Source: Acidobacteriaceae bacterium
GTDB lineage: Bacteria; Acidobacteriota; Terriglobia; Terriglobales; Acidobacteriaceae
Assembly: GCA_025355505.1 (NCBI GenBank)
Contig: JANXZM010000077.1
Coordinates: forward strand, 51,956 to 115,955
Direction: 5' to 3'
DNA length: 64,000 nt
A program made the position numbers and the translations under genes. Below, piece after piece: positions 50,896 through 59,709 of this stretch (its first letter is position 1; each line of letters begins with the position of its first letter). Below the pieces are notes generated by a model that ran no database searches, had not been told where the DNA came from, and worked only from the letters and a program-made list of their open reading frames with translations.

Positions 50896-51123
50896 ATGAG
50901 ACGAATTGCCGCTTTCATGTTGCTGATCGCCTTGAGTATTGCCTGCTCGATGCCCGCTCAAGCTCAACGCACCACTACCGCCGAAAATATGCGGCGGTCC
51001 AGGAACGCGGCCAAGCAGCACCAAAAAGTGTTAAAAAAAATGTCGAAGAAACAGCGGAAAGCCATGAAGAAATCCGCCAAGGCGCAACGGAAAGCGGCCA
51101 AGAAGGCCAATCGCTCGCGATAA
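50896..51123 (+). CDS. Secreted polycationic peptide, 75 aa
   Basis: ATG 50896 with GGAG upstream. Signal peptide about 1-23 (RRIAAFMLLIALSIACSMPA), ending QAQ. The mature part is highly basic: KVLKKMSKKQRKAMKKSAKA then QRKAAKKANRSR, with little hydrophobic content. It resembles neither ribosomal proteins nor known toxins; it could bind nucleic acid, LPS or cell-wall acidic polymers in the periplasm. Compare the LEA-like gene at 2448, also secreted and Lys/Ala-rich. Coding is supported by the start signals. Confidence 0.65.
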   Translation: MRRIAAFMLLIALSIACSMPAQAQRTTTAENMRRSRNAAKQHQKVLKKMSKKQRKAMKKSAKAQRKAAKKANRSR

Positions 51124-51187
51124 AGAATCTCTCGTGTTTATTCTGGCCTGCTGTTTCGGGGCTGCCCGTTTTGCCGTGGCCCAGCCT

Positions 51188-51583
51188 TCAGCGGTTTGCC
51201 AGAACTGGCACCTGGCGAGCTTTCAGCAAGTGCTTATCGGCCGTTACCAGCGTCAGATCGAACACGCGCGCAGTGGCTACAAGAAAACGGTCGGCGGGGT
51301 CGCGATGGGGAAGTTGCACCCGGGCGGTTTCTTGCGCGACCTGGTAAGTGATTTGGGCTTCCCGCATGGGAGCCCCGTCCAGCGTATCTGCGATCCACGC
51401 CTGGGGGTTGGGATGCAAAACCAGCCTCTGCTTCTGGCAAAGAGTCAGAACCTCCCACAACGAGATCGGAGAAAGCCACAACTCGTTGCTGGGGTTCTCC
51501 AGTGCCGCCGTCACACGACTGGAAAGGCGCGCTTGATCGAGCGCGCTCCACAACCAGATATGAGTATCAAGCAGCAGTTTCAT
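51188..51583 (-). CDS. VapC-like PIN-domain toxin
   Basis: 131 aa. Start at the ATG that overlaps the antitoxin stop (TGATG at 51581-51585). MKLLLDTHIWLWSALDQARL opens the PIN fold; acidic residues are Asp6, Glu in SLWEVLTL, Asp in HRDPADRFLVATARV and Asp in LVTADKHLL. Predicted RNase toxin. Same design as the pair at 6365-6992 but a different branch (HIWLW type). Confidence 0.9.
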   Translation of the reverse strand: MKLLLDTHIWLWSALDQARLSSRVTAALENPSNELWLSPISLWEVLTLCQKQRLVLHPNPQAWIADTLDGAPMREAQITYQVAQETARVQLPHRDPADRFLVATARVFDLTLVTADKHLLKARQVPVLANR

Positions 51584-51822
51584 CAGCGCAGGGCTTCCCA
51601 ATCGTCTTCTGCGCTGGCCGGAGAAACAATGTCGCCGATGATTTGGCCGGTTCCCGCCCGAGAACCCACCCAGTGTTTCGACTTCCTTGAGGCACGAGGA
51701 GGGACAAGCTCAGCCACGGGTTCGCCGAAACGTGTCACCAGAACCGGCTTCCCGGTTTTGCGGACGCGTTCGAGCACGGCCAGGCAGGTGGCTTTGAACT
51801 TGGAAATGGCAATTTCTTCCAT
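51583..51822 (-). CDS. Phd-type antitoxin
   Basis: 79 aa: MEEIAISKFKATCLAVLERV, then RKTGKPVLVTRFGEPVAELV and PPRA. The N-terminal fold binds DNA; the tail binds the PIN toxin. Overlaps the toxin start by one base. Direct-repeat operator upstream at 51846-51869. Confidence 0.9.
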   Translation of the reverse strand: MEEIAISKFKATCLAVLERVRKTGKPVLVTRFGEPVAELVPPRASRKSKHWVGSRAGTGQIIGDIVSPASAEDDWEALR

Positions 51823-51845
51823 GTGGGGTCTCTCTTTGAGATAAT

Positions 51846-51869
51846 ACTATGGTCAACGACTATGGTCAA
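51846..51869. promoter_or_regulatory. Direct-repeat operator of the Phd/VapC pair
   Basis: ACTATGGTCAA occurs twice exactly, 2 bp apart, just upstream of the antitoxin start (minus strand). The 13-bp spacing puts the sites slightly over one helix turn apart, suited to cooperative Phd binding. Confidence 0.7.
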
Positions 51870-52024
51870 TCATGTGTTTCCCTGGCCGGGCTCGCCAGAA
51901 CCATCTGCCGATTCATCACAAATACACAGTGACCGCCCGCACATCTACTTGATCCATAACGCGCTACGCTGATTCCACTCCCAGGACCTCTCCCGGTCCA
52001 GTTCCCTCCAGAAAGAGACTCGCT

Positions 52025-52642
52025 ATGCGTGTGTCGAGACGCGTGCTGGTTGTTGCACTCGCTTGTCTGTCGAACTTCTGTCTGTCGATTTTCTGCCTGT
52101 CCACCTTTGCCGCCGCCCAGCAGGCGGATCAAGTCATCGCCGAGCGCGTTCTAGGTCCGCAATGGAAACAGCTTTCGCGCCGGGCCGGAATGATCTTCGC
52201 CGGCACGGTCCTCACCACAGCTACTCTGGCGGCGACAGCCCACACGGCGGCAACCGATCGGGCCGCGCCCGGGGCGATTCCGGCCGTCCAGTTGAGTTTT
52301 CGCGTTGACCAGCCGATTGCCGGGGTCGAGCGGGGACAAATTCTCACCGTTCTCGAGTGGGCGGGCGCAGGGTCCATGCATCGTCCGATGAGTAGCGGCC
52401 AGCACATTTTGATCTTCTTATATCCGCCGAGTCGTTTGGGCTTTACCAGTCCGGTGGGTGGACCACTCGGCCAGGTCGCTCTCGACCCCAGCGGGAAGAA
52501 CGTGTCTAAGTCTGAGCCGAATACCGCCGCGCCAATTGGCCTACGAAACAAATCGTCGACGCAGCCACGTGTGCCCGTCGATACCCGGAGCGTCAGCGTC
52601 GTTCTACTGGAGCGGGCCATCCGCAGCGCCCGAGAGGAATGA
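52025..52642 (+). CDS. Secreted protein with possible TIMP/NTR-like pattern, 205 aa
   Basis: Signal peptide about 1-31 (VLVVALACLSNFCLSIFCLS, ending FAAAQQ). The mature part has MIFAGTVLTTATLAATAHTA, LSFRVDQPIAGVERGQILTV and GQHILIFLYPPSRLGFTSPV. The order FxGxV - FxV - G - LIFLY resembles the OB-like NTR/TIMP domains that in animals inhibit metalloproteases; this match is by eye. The stop overlaps the next gene's start (ATGA), so the two products are coupled. Confidence 0.55.
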   Translation: MRVSRRVLVVALACLSNFCLSIFCLSTFAAAQQADQVIAERVLGPQWKQLSRRAGMIFAGTVLTTATLAATAHTAATDRAAPGAIPAVQLSFRVDQPIAGVERGQILTVLEWAGAGSMHRPMSSGQHILIFLYPPSRLGFTSPVGGPLGQVALDPSGKNVSKSEPNTAAPIGLRNKSSTQPRVPVDTRSVSVVLLERAIRSAREE

Positions 52643-55600
52643 TCATGCCCTCGCGAATTCTAGCCCTTGCCCTTCTTCTTATTTCCAGTGCTGTTACCAC
52701 CCTAGCCGGAGGCCCGGCTTTTATAGCGGGCTCCGGCTACGATCCCGGTGTCGAAGGCCAACCCCTGGTCTGGGCCAATGGCTCCGTCCAGTACTTCACC
52801 GACCAGGGGGACTTAAGCCCCATCCTCCTCAACGCACAGGCCGATGTTCTTGTTGCCAGCGCCTTCAGCACCTGGACCAGCATTTCAGGTGTCGTCCTTA
52901 CCGCAGCGCAGGGCGGACACCTTGTCGAAGACGTGAATGGCGGCAACCTCGCGGCCAACGCCAACGGAACCATTACGGCGCCTGCGGACATTACATCTTC
53001 AGCCACCAGCACTCCCATCGGAATTGTTTACGACTACGACGGAACGGTCACCGATGCGCTGCTGGGCGTGGGCGCTGGAGGCTTGGCCGATTGCTTCACC
53101 AACGCCGTCTATGGCGGACCCGACAACTTCACCTCGGGCGGGAACATCGCGCACGCCGTCGTCGTGATCAACGGAGTCTGCGCTGCCACCAGTTCGCAAC
53201 TGCCTGACGTTCAATACCGGTTGGTGCGTGTGTTGGGTGAGATTCTTGGTTTGGGATGGTCCCAGGCGAATCTGAACGTGTTGACGCGGACTCCACCTCC
53301 AACCAGCTCCGATTTTGAAGGGTTTCCGGTCATGCACTTTACCGATCCGATTTCCTGCGTCCCTATTACCGCCTGTTATCCTGACGCGGCTGTCCCCAAA
53401 ATGGATGATGCCAACGCACTCGGACGGCTTTATCCAGCCAACGGGAACCCGCAACCGGCAGGCAGAATTTACGGCAGCGTGTACTTCACCGATGCATCCG
53501 GGAATGCAATGCAGCCGATGCAGGGCGTCAACGTCGTGGCCCGGTTGATCGGCGGGTCGGGCCAGCCCTCGGGCCAGTTCGTGGCGACTTCCGTTTCTGG
53601 TTTCGCCTTTCACGGCAACGCGGGCAACATCATCAATGGATACCTGGACGCAAATGGTCTTCGTTATGACCGGTGGGGCTCCAACGATCCCGCGCTTGAA
53701 GGGTTTTTCGATCTCGGCCAACTGGTGATTCCGGCCGGGCAAACCATTGCCCAATATCAGCTAAGCGTGGAAGCGCTGGACCCGAGTTGGTCCCAGGGCG
53801 TCCAATCGTACGTTCCCACCCAAGTGGCGCCCTCGGGCTCGTTCGCTCCGGTTGTGGTCACGGTGCAAAATGGGGCGAACGTGGAGCGGGACATCCTGAT
53901 GTTGCAGGATGCAATCGCCCAAACTCATCCCGGCAGCGGATCGACTTACTCCAATCCTGCGACGCTTCCGGCGGGCGGTGGTTGGGGATCGTGGATCTCC
54001 GGTTACGGCAGCGCCGACTGGTTCGAGTTCACGGCCCAGGCAAATCGGACGGCCTCGGTCTCGGTGACCGCCCTCGACGAATCCGGCCAACCCACCGAAA
54101 CCAAATTGTTGCCCGTAATTGGCATCTGGCAATTGAGCGACCAGACCGGCAATCCCGCGCCTGCGTTCACGCCCTCGGCATTCAACACGACGACTTGGGG
54201 TATGAGCCGCCTGGATGCGCAGTTCAGCGCCTCCGATGCTTTCCGAGTGGGCGTGGCCGACTTCCGTGGCGATGGCCGTCCGGATTACTTCTACCGGGCC
54301 AATCTACTTTATTCGGACACGATTACGCCGCCGCGCCTCAGCCTTGCTGGCGGAGCGGCCTCGCTCAACGGCATTGGGTTCAGTCCTGGACTGCAGGTGA
54401 GCGTTGCCGGCAACAACGGCAACACTCTTTCTTCGTCTGCAAGCCAGATCGCTGTGGCAATGCCTGCCGGATTGCAGGACGGAACTGCTTCCATCCTCGT
54501 CATGGATCCGGTGAGCGGCGCCTTTTCCCAAATGATTGGCGCGCTCACCTATGGCGCTCTGTCCACTGATCTCTTGCTTTTGCTGCAAGGCGTGGAGCCG
54601 GCAACTCCGGTTGGGTCCGCAGCCGCCAATGCCATCCGCGTCCGCGCGGTTGCCGCCGATGGAATTGCGCCGGTAAACGGCGCGACCATTGCATGGAGCA
54701 CGACCAACGGCTTGCAGTTCTCAGTGTGCAACGCCGCTTCTTCCTGTTCGGTGCTGAGCGATGCTGCGGGAGAATCTTCCAGCTGGGTCACTCCCACCGC
54801 AACCGGACTGAGCACGATCACCATCGCTCTGGCACCATTGTCGTACTCGCCGCCCCAGTCGCAACAGGCCACGGTGCTGGCAACCTCGTCCGCGCTCGAC
54901 CTGGTTGCGGTGACCCCGACGCGCTGGATTGGGCAAGGCGCAACCATCGCTGTTCCGCTCACCGTCGAAGCGCTCGACCTGGGCGTGCCTAAGCCGAATG
55001 TAGTGGTCAATTTCGCAATCATGACAGGTACGGCTGCGCTTTCGGCGGGCAGTGCCACCACCAGCGGTTCGGGATTCGCCACTGTCACCGTTCGGCTTAC
55101 GAATCAAAATACCGATGTGCAGGTGAGTGCTTGCGTCGCTCCGAACAATGCGCCCTGCCGGATTTTTACTTTGTTCTCCACGCCGCCTTCACTGTGGACG
55201 CTGGAGACGGTGAGCGGATCGTCACAGGTGGTGACGATTGGGCAGTCCTTTCAGCCGCTGGTTACGCGAGTCACCGACGGCTCGCTGGCCGCAAATCCGG
55301 TGATGGGAGTGACCGTCACCTTTGAGACCACGCTGGCCCGGGCCAGTACCGGGCAGCAGGGGCCGCCGGGCGGAGAGACTTTGGGCGGAGGAAACGGACT
55401 GCCCGTTCTTCTCGGATCGTCGCAGGCGCAGGTTGTGACCACTCAGGACGGCCTTGCCGTCATCGTGCCCTCCGTCGGGAGCGTGGGCCCGTGCGATGTG
55501 TTCATCAAGGTGAGTGCGGGCCGCTCGACCCTGTTTTTGCAAATGGAGAGCGTAACAGCGTTGGCTTCGGGCCAGCCGAAAAACATCCGCGCTAGTACTC

Positions 55601-56013
55601 CGACTATGCGGCACGGTCCGTACTTTGTCCTGAATTCTGGTTCGCAGACCTCCGCGCCACAAAATGTGCCGGAGGTGCTTATAGTTGTTCCGGAGGGCAC
55701 CTTAAACAACGATTCGCCGCAGGATTCGCACGTGAGCGCTTGCCCGAAATTATCTGCCGGCGATGCTTCCAGCGGTCAGGGAAGCTTGCCGCCGAATCCC
55801 GCGGGGAACGAAAACTTTTCTCCGCCATGTGCAAGCTCGAAGCCGGACGAAGCTAAAGCTCCGAAGAAGGTGATGCAAGTTGAGACTGACGTTGCCCTCG
55901 CAAATGTCCCTAGTCCGATGGGAGCGAAGTCCAAACTTGCTTCAAGCAGTTGGCTTCCTGGTGATAAACGAAGTTGCCGGTTGCTGGCCGGAGATGGACG
56001 CATTTTCTGGTAA
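52639..56013 (+). CDS. Large secreted protein with a degenerate matrixin domain and Ig-like repeats, 1124 aa
   Basis: Signal peptide about 1-24 (ILALALLLISSAVTTLAGG). Residues 45-270 look like a matrixin (zinc metalloprotease) fold: SVQYFTDQGDLSPILLNAQA, AFSTW, and MDDANALGRLYPANG at its end. But the zinc site reads RVLGEILGLGWS at 197-208 where HExGHxLGLxHS is expected: the three His and the Glu are gone, the Gly scaffold remains. Later parts (about 270-1000) have Ala/Thr/Ser-rich beta repeats of the bacterial Ig-like type (GATIAWSTTNGLQFSVCNAA). Start ATG 52639 or 52645; the second has a better ribosome site. Predicted binding or matrix protein, not a protease. Confidence 0.7.
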   Translation: MIMPSRILALALLLISSAVTTLAGGPAFIAGSGYDPGVEGQPLVWANGSVQYFTDQGDLSPILLNAQADVLVASAFSTWTSISGVVLTAAQGGHLVEDVNGGNLAANANGTITAPADITSSATSTPIGIVYDYDGTVTDALLGVGAGGLADCFTNAVYGGPDNFTSGGNIAHAVVVINGVCAATSSQLPDVQYRLVRVLGEILGLGWSQANLNVLTRTPPPTSSDFEGFPVMHFTDPISCVPITACYPDAAVPKMDDANALGRLYPANGNPQPAGRIYGSVYFTDASGNAMQPMQGVNVVARLIGGSGQPSGQFVATSVSGFAFHGNAGNIINGYLDANGLRYDRWGSNDPALEGFFDLGQLVIPAGQTIAQYQLSVEALDPSWSQGVQSYVPTQVAPSGSFAPVVVTVQNGANVERDILMLQDAIAQTHPGSGSTYSNPATLPAGGGWGSWISGYGSADWFEFTAQANRTASVSVTALDESGQPTETKLLPVIGIWQLSDQTGNPAPAFTPSAFNTTTWGMSRLDAQFSASDAFRVGVADFRGDGRPDYFYRANLLYSDTITPPRLSLAGGAASLNGIGFSPGLQVSVAGNNGNTLSSSASQIAVAMPAGLQDGTASILVMDPVSGAFSQMIGALTYGALSTDLLLLLQGVEPATPVGSAAANAIRVRAVAADGIAPVNGATIAWSTTNGLQFSVCNAASSCSVLSDAAGESSSWVTPTATGLSTITIALAPLSYSPPQSQQATVLATSSALDLVAVTPTRWIGQGATIAVPLTVEALDLGVPKPNVVVNFAIMTGTAALSAGSATTSGSGFATVTVRLTNQNTDVQVSACVAPNNAPCRIFTLFSTPPSLWTLETVSGSSQVVTIGQSFQPLVTRVTDGSLAANPVMGVTVTFETTLARASTGQQGPPGGETLGGGNGLPVLLGSSQAQVVTTQDGLAVIVPSVGSVGPCDVFIKVSAGRSTLFLQMESVTALASGQPKNIRASTPTMRHGPYFVLNSGSQTSAPQNVPEVLIVVPEGTLNNDSPQDSHVSACPKLSAGDASSGQGSLPPNPAGNENFSPPCASSKPDEAKAPKKVMQVETDVALANVPSPMGAKSKLASSSWLPGDKRSCRLLAGDGRIFW

Positions 56014-56022
56014 AGCAACAGC

Positions 56023-56062
56023 GGGTGCCCCACGTCTCGCGGTTCGAGACGTGGGATTCCCC
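56023..56062. repeat. Family A palindromic repeat
   Basis: GGGTGCCCCACGTCTCGCGG then TTCGAGACGTGGGATTCCC. It fills the gap between the convergent 1124-aa gene and the S9 peptidase gene and abuts the latter's stop. Confidence 0.85.
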
Positions 56063-58174
56063 CTACTTCTTAGTCCACTGATCCACCCAGTCATTCACCG
56101 TCTTATACCAAAGCTGCGAATTCTGCGGCTTCTGTACCCAATGCCCTTCGTCGGGGAAGTAGAGCATCTTGGACGGCACGCCCATAGTCTGTAGCGTGGT
56201 GAAAAGCTGGAAGCCTTCGCTCACATCCAGCCGGTAGTCGAACTGTCCGTGAATGACAAGCGTAGGCGTCTTGAAATTCTTAGCCGAGTTGCGCGGGTTC
56301 CATTTCGCGTACATCTCCGGGTTCGTGTAAGGCGTGCCCTTGAACTCCCAGTTATTGAACCAGAGTTCTTCGGTCGTGCCCCAGGCGGAGTCGGTATTGA
56401 ACATGCCATCGTGCGAGACGATGCACTTAAAGCGGTCGGTGTGGCCAAGCACCCAGTTAGCCATGTATCCGCCGTAGCTAGCGCCCAAAGCGCACTCCCG
56501 GTCTTTGTCAATGAACGGATAAGTCTTCTCCGCATAGTCGAGCCCCTTCATCAGGTCTTCAAACGGAGCGCCGCCCCAGTCGCCATTGATGGCGTCAATA
56601 AACTTCTGTCCGTATCCGGTCGAGCCGTGGAAGTTGATCATGATGACCACGTATCCGTTAGCGGCAAAGAGTTCGGGATTCCAGCGATACGACCAGTCGT
56701 CTCCCCAAGCCCCCTGCGGCCCGCCGTGGATGAGGAACTTCAGGGGATACTTCTTGGTGGGGTCGAAGTTCGGCGGCTTGACGAAGAAGCCTTGAACTCT
56801 ATCGCCCTTCGTTCCTTCGAACCAGAAGGATTCGATGGGGGACATAGCGACTTGGGAGAGGACGGCGTCGTTGAGGTGAGTCAGGCGCTCAGGAGGGTGA
56901 GTGAGCAGTTCTGTCACGCTTCTTTCGGAATCCGTTTTGTAGATTTCGGTTGGGGACGAGATCGACATCCGGGTGAAGACAAGGATTTTTCCGTCTTGCG
57001 TCACGGTTAGATCGTCGTTGTACCCGTCACGTACCACCACAGCAGCGTTAGTACGAGCCGTCTCCTTGGGGTTGCCATCTACAGTGATTGTCTGGTCAAA
57101 CGGGCGATCAACTGTAAACGAATCTACCGGCGAGTCACCTTGCCACTCGTGCGCGAAGTAGATGCGTTTCGAATCCGGTGACCATGCGAAGGTCCCCACC
57201 CATGAATCGAGCGTCTGAGTCAGCGAATTAGACTTTCCCGTCTTCCGGTCGAACAGCATCAGCCGAAACCGGTCGCTCTCGTATCCCGGACGCTGCTGGG
57301 CGCGGTAGGCGATGTACTTGCCATCGGGCGAATAGAGCGGAGTCGAGTCGCTGGCGGGATTGCCGGCGGTGATGTTCTTGGCAGCTCCTCCATTCACCGG
57401 GACGATCCACAGATCGTTGTTGGTGGACGCGGCTTCGACCTTGTCATGATTAGAGGTGTAGCAAATCTCCTGCCCGTCAGGCGAGAAGGCATAGTTATCC
57501 TGTCCGCCGAGCGAGAACACCGGCGCGTCATAGTCGCCCGGCGTGAGGTCGCGGGACGCGCCACCGTCAGCCGGAGTAACAAAAATATGGGTGCGCATTC
57601 CGTGTTTGTACGCGTTCCAGTGACGATAGAGCAGGCGCTCGAAGATGATCGCCTTGACCTTCGATTCCTCGGCCTCCTTCGACTTCTTGGCGTTGCAAGC
57701 CTCGTCCGCGCACTCGGGATACACATCCGAGGTGAAAAGAATGTTCTTGCCATCGGGCGACCAGAGTTCGCCACCCGCTTCGGTCGCGATCGAGGTCAAT
57801 TTGTGCACACCGCTGGCTATGCCAGCCGCGCTGTCGAAATCCGCGATCCAGATCTGCGAGCCACCTTCCTTATTCGAGAGGAAGGCGAACCGCTTGCCTT
57901 CCGGCGCCCAGCGCGGGCGGTCGCCGTCCCGGTCGGCGATGAGCACGCGTTCCTGTCCTCCCGACAGAGGCACAATCCAAATGTGAGAGGTCTTCTTGTT
58001 CGCCGCGAGATCCACATCGACCGCGCTGAACAGCACCCACTTGCCGTCGGGCGAAGGCACAGGCTCGCCCACGCGCTTCAGCTTCATCATGTCTTCGAAG
58101 GTGAACGGATGCTTGGCTTGAGAGAAGGCGGGAAGAGAGAAGAGAAGAACGAGAAGAAAAGCAAGACGGCGCAT
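56063..58174 (-). CDS. S9 family prolyl oligopeptidase / acylaminoacyl-peptidase
   Basis: 703 aa, secreted. Signal peptide LAFLLVLLFSLPAFSQA at the N-terminus. The N-terminal beta-propeller is made of WD40/TolB-like repeats (SPDGKWVLFSA, WAPEGKRFAFLSN, WSPDGKNILFTSD). The C-terminal alpha/beta hydrolase has the nucleophile in GASYGGYMANW (GxSxGG), Asp in GQFDYRLDV and His in DEGHWVQKP. Cleaves oligopeptides after Pro or removes N-terminal acyl residues. Start at ATG 58174 with GGAGG upstream; codons to 58300 are repeat-derived. Confidence 0.95.
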   Translation of the reverse strand: MRRLAFLLVLLFSLPAFSQAKHPFTFEDMMKLKRVGEPVPSPDGKWVLFSAVDVDLAANKKTSHIWIVPLSGGQERVLIADRDGDRPRWAPEGKRFAFLSNKEGGSQIWIADFDSAAGIASGVHKLTSIATEAGGELWSPDGKNILFTSDVYPECADEACNAKKSKEAEESKVKAIIFERLLYRHWNAYKHGMRTHIFVTPADGGASRDLTPGDYDAPVFSLGGQDNYAFSPDGQEICYTSNHDKVEAASTNNDLWIVPVNGGAAKNITAGNPASDSTPLYSPDGKYIAYRAQQRPGYESDRFRLMLFDRKTGKSNSLTQTLDSWVGTFAWSPDSKRIYFAHEWQGDSPVDSFTVDRPFDQTITVDGNPKETARTNAAVVVRDGYNDDLTVTQDGKILVFTRMSISSPTEIYKTDSERSVTELLTHPPERLTHLNDAVLSQVAMSPIESFWFEGTKGDRVQGFFVKPPNFDPTKKYPLKFLIHGGPQGAWGDDWSYRWNPELFAANGYVVIMINFHGSTGYGQKFIDAINGDWGGAPFEDLMKGLDYAEKTYPFIDKDRECALGASYGGYMANWVLGHTDRFKCIVSHDGMFNTDSAWGTTEELWFNNWEFKGTPYTNPEMYAKWNPRNSAKNFKTPTLVIHGQFDYRLDVSEGFQLFTTLQTMGVPSKMLYFPDEGHWVQKPQNSQLWYKTVNDWVDQWTKK

Positions 58175-58232
58175 GACGTGCCTCCGCGGAACAAAAAAGT
58201 GTAGCACCCTAGCTGCCAGCAAAACCGCCTTG

Positions 58233-58303
58233 CCGGTGGAGCGCCGGGCGTCCCCGCCCGGCCACGATGCTCTGGACAAGCGAGACGCCCGTAGCTCCAC
58301 CGG
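58233..58303. repeat. Nested inverted repeat with family C-like core
   Basis: Outer arms CCGGTGGAGC / GCTCCACCGG (exact, 10 bp) enclose CCGGGCGTCCCCGCCCGG, which resembles family C. It lies between the S9 gene start and the end of the TPR gene. Confidence 0.7.
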
Positions 58304-58317
58304 ACGACATCGCGAGG

Positions 58318-58629
58318 TTAGGCGCTAAGTTCTTCCATCATGGCCGTCATCTCCGATTGCGCGTGTTTGTTGCCGGTGCGCACCGCGGACGAGATGCCAT
58401 CCACCAGCATCCGCTTGGCCTCATCGACGCGGTCGGCTTTGGCCAGAGTCTGCGCCGCCATAAAATATGCGGGCGTGTAATCGGGATTTTTCCCGATCAG
58501 CGTTTTAAATTCCTGAAGCGCCTGCTCGATTTGTCCGGTGTTCGAGTACTCCTGCGCCAGTCCGTAGCGCGCAAACGAATCCTCGGGATTCGCGGTAAGA
58601 ATTTCACTCAACGTGGCTATGCGATTCAT
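58318..58629 (-). CDS. Small TPR protein
   Basis: 103 aa of tetratricopeptide repeats: FARYGLAQEYSNTGQIEQAL, then EFKTLIGKNPDYTPAYFMAA and QTLAKADRVDEAKRML. It has no signal peptide or catalytic motif; a protein-binding scaffold. ATG at 58629. On the same strand as the S9 gene, ahead of it. Confidence 0.88.
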   Translation of the reverse strand: MNRIATLSEILTANPEDSFARYGLAQEYSNTGQIEQALQEFKTLIGKNPDYTPAYFMAAQTLAKADRVDEAKRMLVDGISSAVRTGNKHAQSEMTAMMEELSA

Positions 58630-58731
58630 AAAAAAGTCTCGGGTGTTAGGTGTCAGGTCTCAGCGAACAGCCATTGGCTAACAGCTAAGAGCCAGAAGCT
58701 GCTTCCCATTCATATCACGCCACGCGTTACA

Positions 58732-59175
58732 ATGGCTTGTCTCCGAGGGACCAACTTGGCTTGCCCCTTTTTTGTGCCGCGGGAAATTTTGAGCGACGGC
58801 TCCTGGCCGCATCCTTCGCGTCTGCCACTGGGAGCGGGATGGACGGGAAACTGCCGCGCCTCGGGGCGGGAACTAGCGGCATCCGACAACCACCTGCGCG
58901 AATTCTGCAACCTTGGTTACGCCACCGCCTGCCCACATCTTCCCCAGCGCCGTGACTGGGATGCGGTTCGTTTCTCGGTTGCCCGCGCCGGCCGGGAGCG
59001 GGTTACGATCTGCTTTGTCTGCGAGTTAGCCCACGCTCCGATCGAACATGGGAAATTGACCTTCGACTTGGCGGGCGAGGTTTGGCTCAACCCGCACCCG
59101 GACCCGCGTGTGCTTACTCTTGCGACTTGCTATCTCCAAACATATCGCACCCGGCAGACCGCTGTTCCTGCCTAA
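58732..59175 (+). CDS. Conserved Cys-rich hypothetical protein, 147 aa
   Basis: Eight Cys: CLRG and CPFF at the start, NCRA near 41, FCNLGYATACPHLP near 59-67, CFVC near 94-97 and one near 129. LGAGWTGNCRA and NLGYATACPHLP, then DAVRFSV, recall an orphan family common in Acidobacteriota; the Cys pattern could hold an Fe-S cluster or zinc. No signal peptide. ATG 58732; earlier in-frame codons are open but lack a ribosome site. The next gene starts 7 bp later, so the two are linked. Confidence 0.7.
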   Translation: MACLRGTNLACPFFVPREILSDGSWPHPSRLPLGAGWTGNCRASGRELAASDNHLREFCNLGYATACPHLPQRRDWDAVRFSVARAGRERVTICFVCELAHAPIEHGKLTFDLAGEVWLNPHPDPRVLTLATCYLQTYRTRQTAVPA

Positions 59176-59181
59176 CTCTCT

Positions 59182-59694
59182 ATGAACGACCACGACAAAA
59201 CGAAGTTAACCCGCCCCCGTCCGGTGCGCGAATCGATCTCTGAAATGACCGAGATCGTTCTGCCTAACGATGCCAATCCGCTAAACGCGCTGCTGGGCGG
59301 ACGCCTTATGCACTGGATCGACCTCGCCGGGGCCATGGCCGCCCACCGCCATTCGCGCACGTACGTGGTTACAGCCTCCATTGATCATCTGGATTTTCTC
59401 GTCCCGGTTCGAGTCGGAGATTTCGTAATCCTCCGCTCGTCCGTCAATCGCGTCTTCCACACTTCGATGGAAGTGGGCGTCAAAGTCTGGGTGGAGAATT
59501 ATCGCGTCGAACAGAGCCGTCACGTCAGCTCCGCCTATCTGACCTTTGTCGCCATCGACGCCGCCGGAAATAAGATGGCGGTGCCGCCCGTTGTCCCCGA
59601 GACCGAAGATGAAAAGCGCCGCTACGATGGTGCCGCGCGCCGTCGGGAGATGCGCCGCGCGGAATCGGTCCGCAGAATGGAAGTTCGGAGTTAA
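59182..59694 (+). CDS. Acyl-CoA thioesterase, hotdog fold
   Basis: 170 aa, YciA/BFIT-like. Core: ESISEMTEIVLPNDANPLNA then LLGGRLMHWIDLAGAMAAHR with the catalytic Asp, and VVTASIDHLDFLVPVRVGDF. Hydrolyses medium or long acyl-CoA. Length is normal for this type. Starts 7 bp after the Cys-rich gene and ends 16 bp before cydA. Confidence 0.92.
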   Translation: MNDHDKTKLTRPRPVRESISEMTEIVLPNDANPLNALLGGRLMHWIDLAGAMAAHRHSRTYVVTASIDHLDFLVPVRVGDFVILRSSVNRVFHTSMEVGVKVWVENYRVEQSRHVSSAYLTFVAIDAAGNKMAVPPVVPETEDEKRRYDGAARRREMRRAESVRRMEVRS

Positions 59695-59709
59695 ACGAGG
59701 CCGTATTTT

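Noticed and set aside
58174..58300. Longer start for the S9 peptidase
   Set aside because: The extra 42 residues are encoded by an inverted repeat and precede a good signal peptide with its own GGAGG site.
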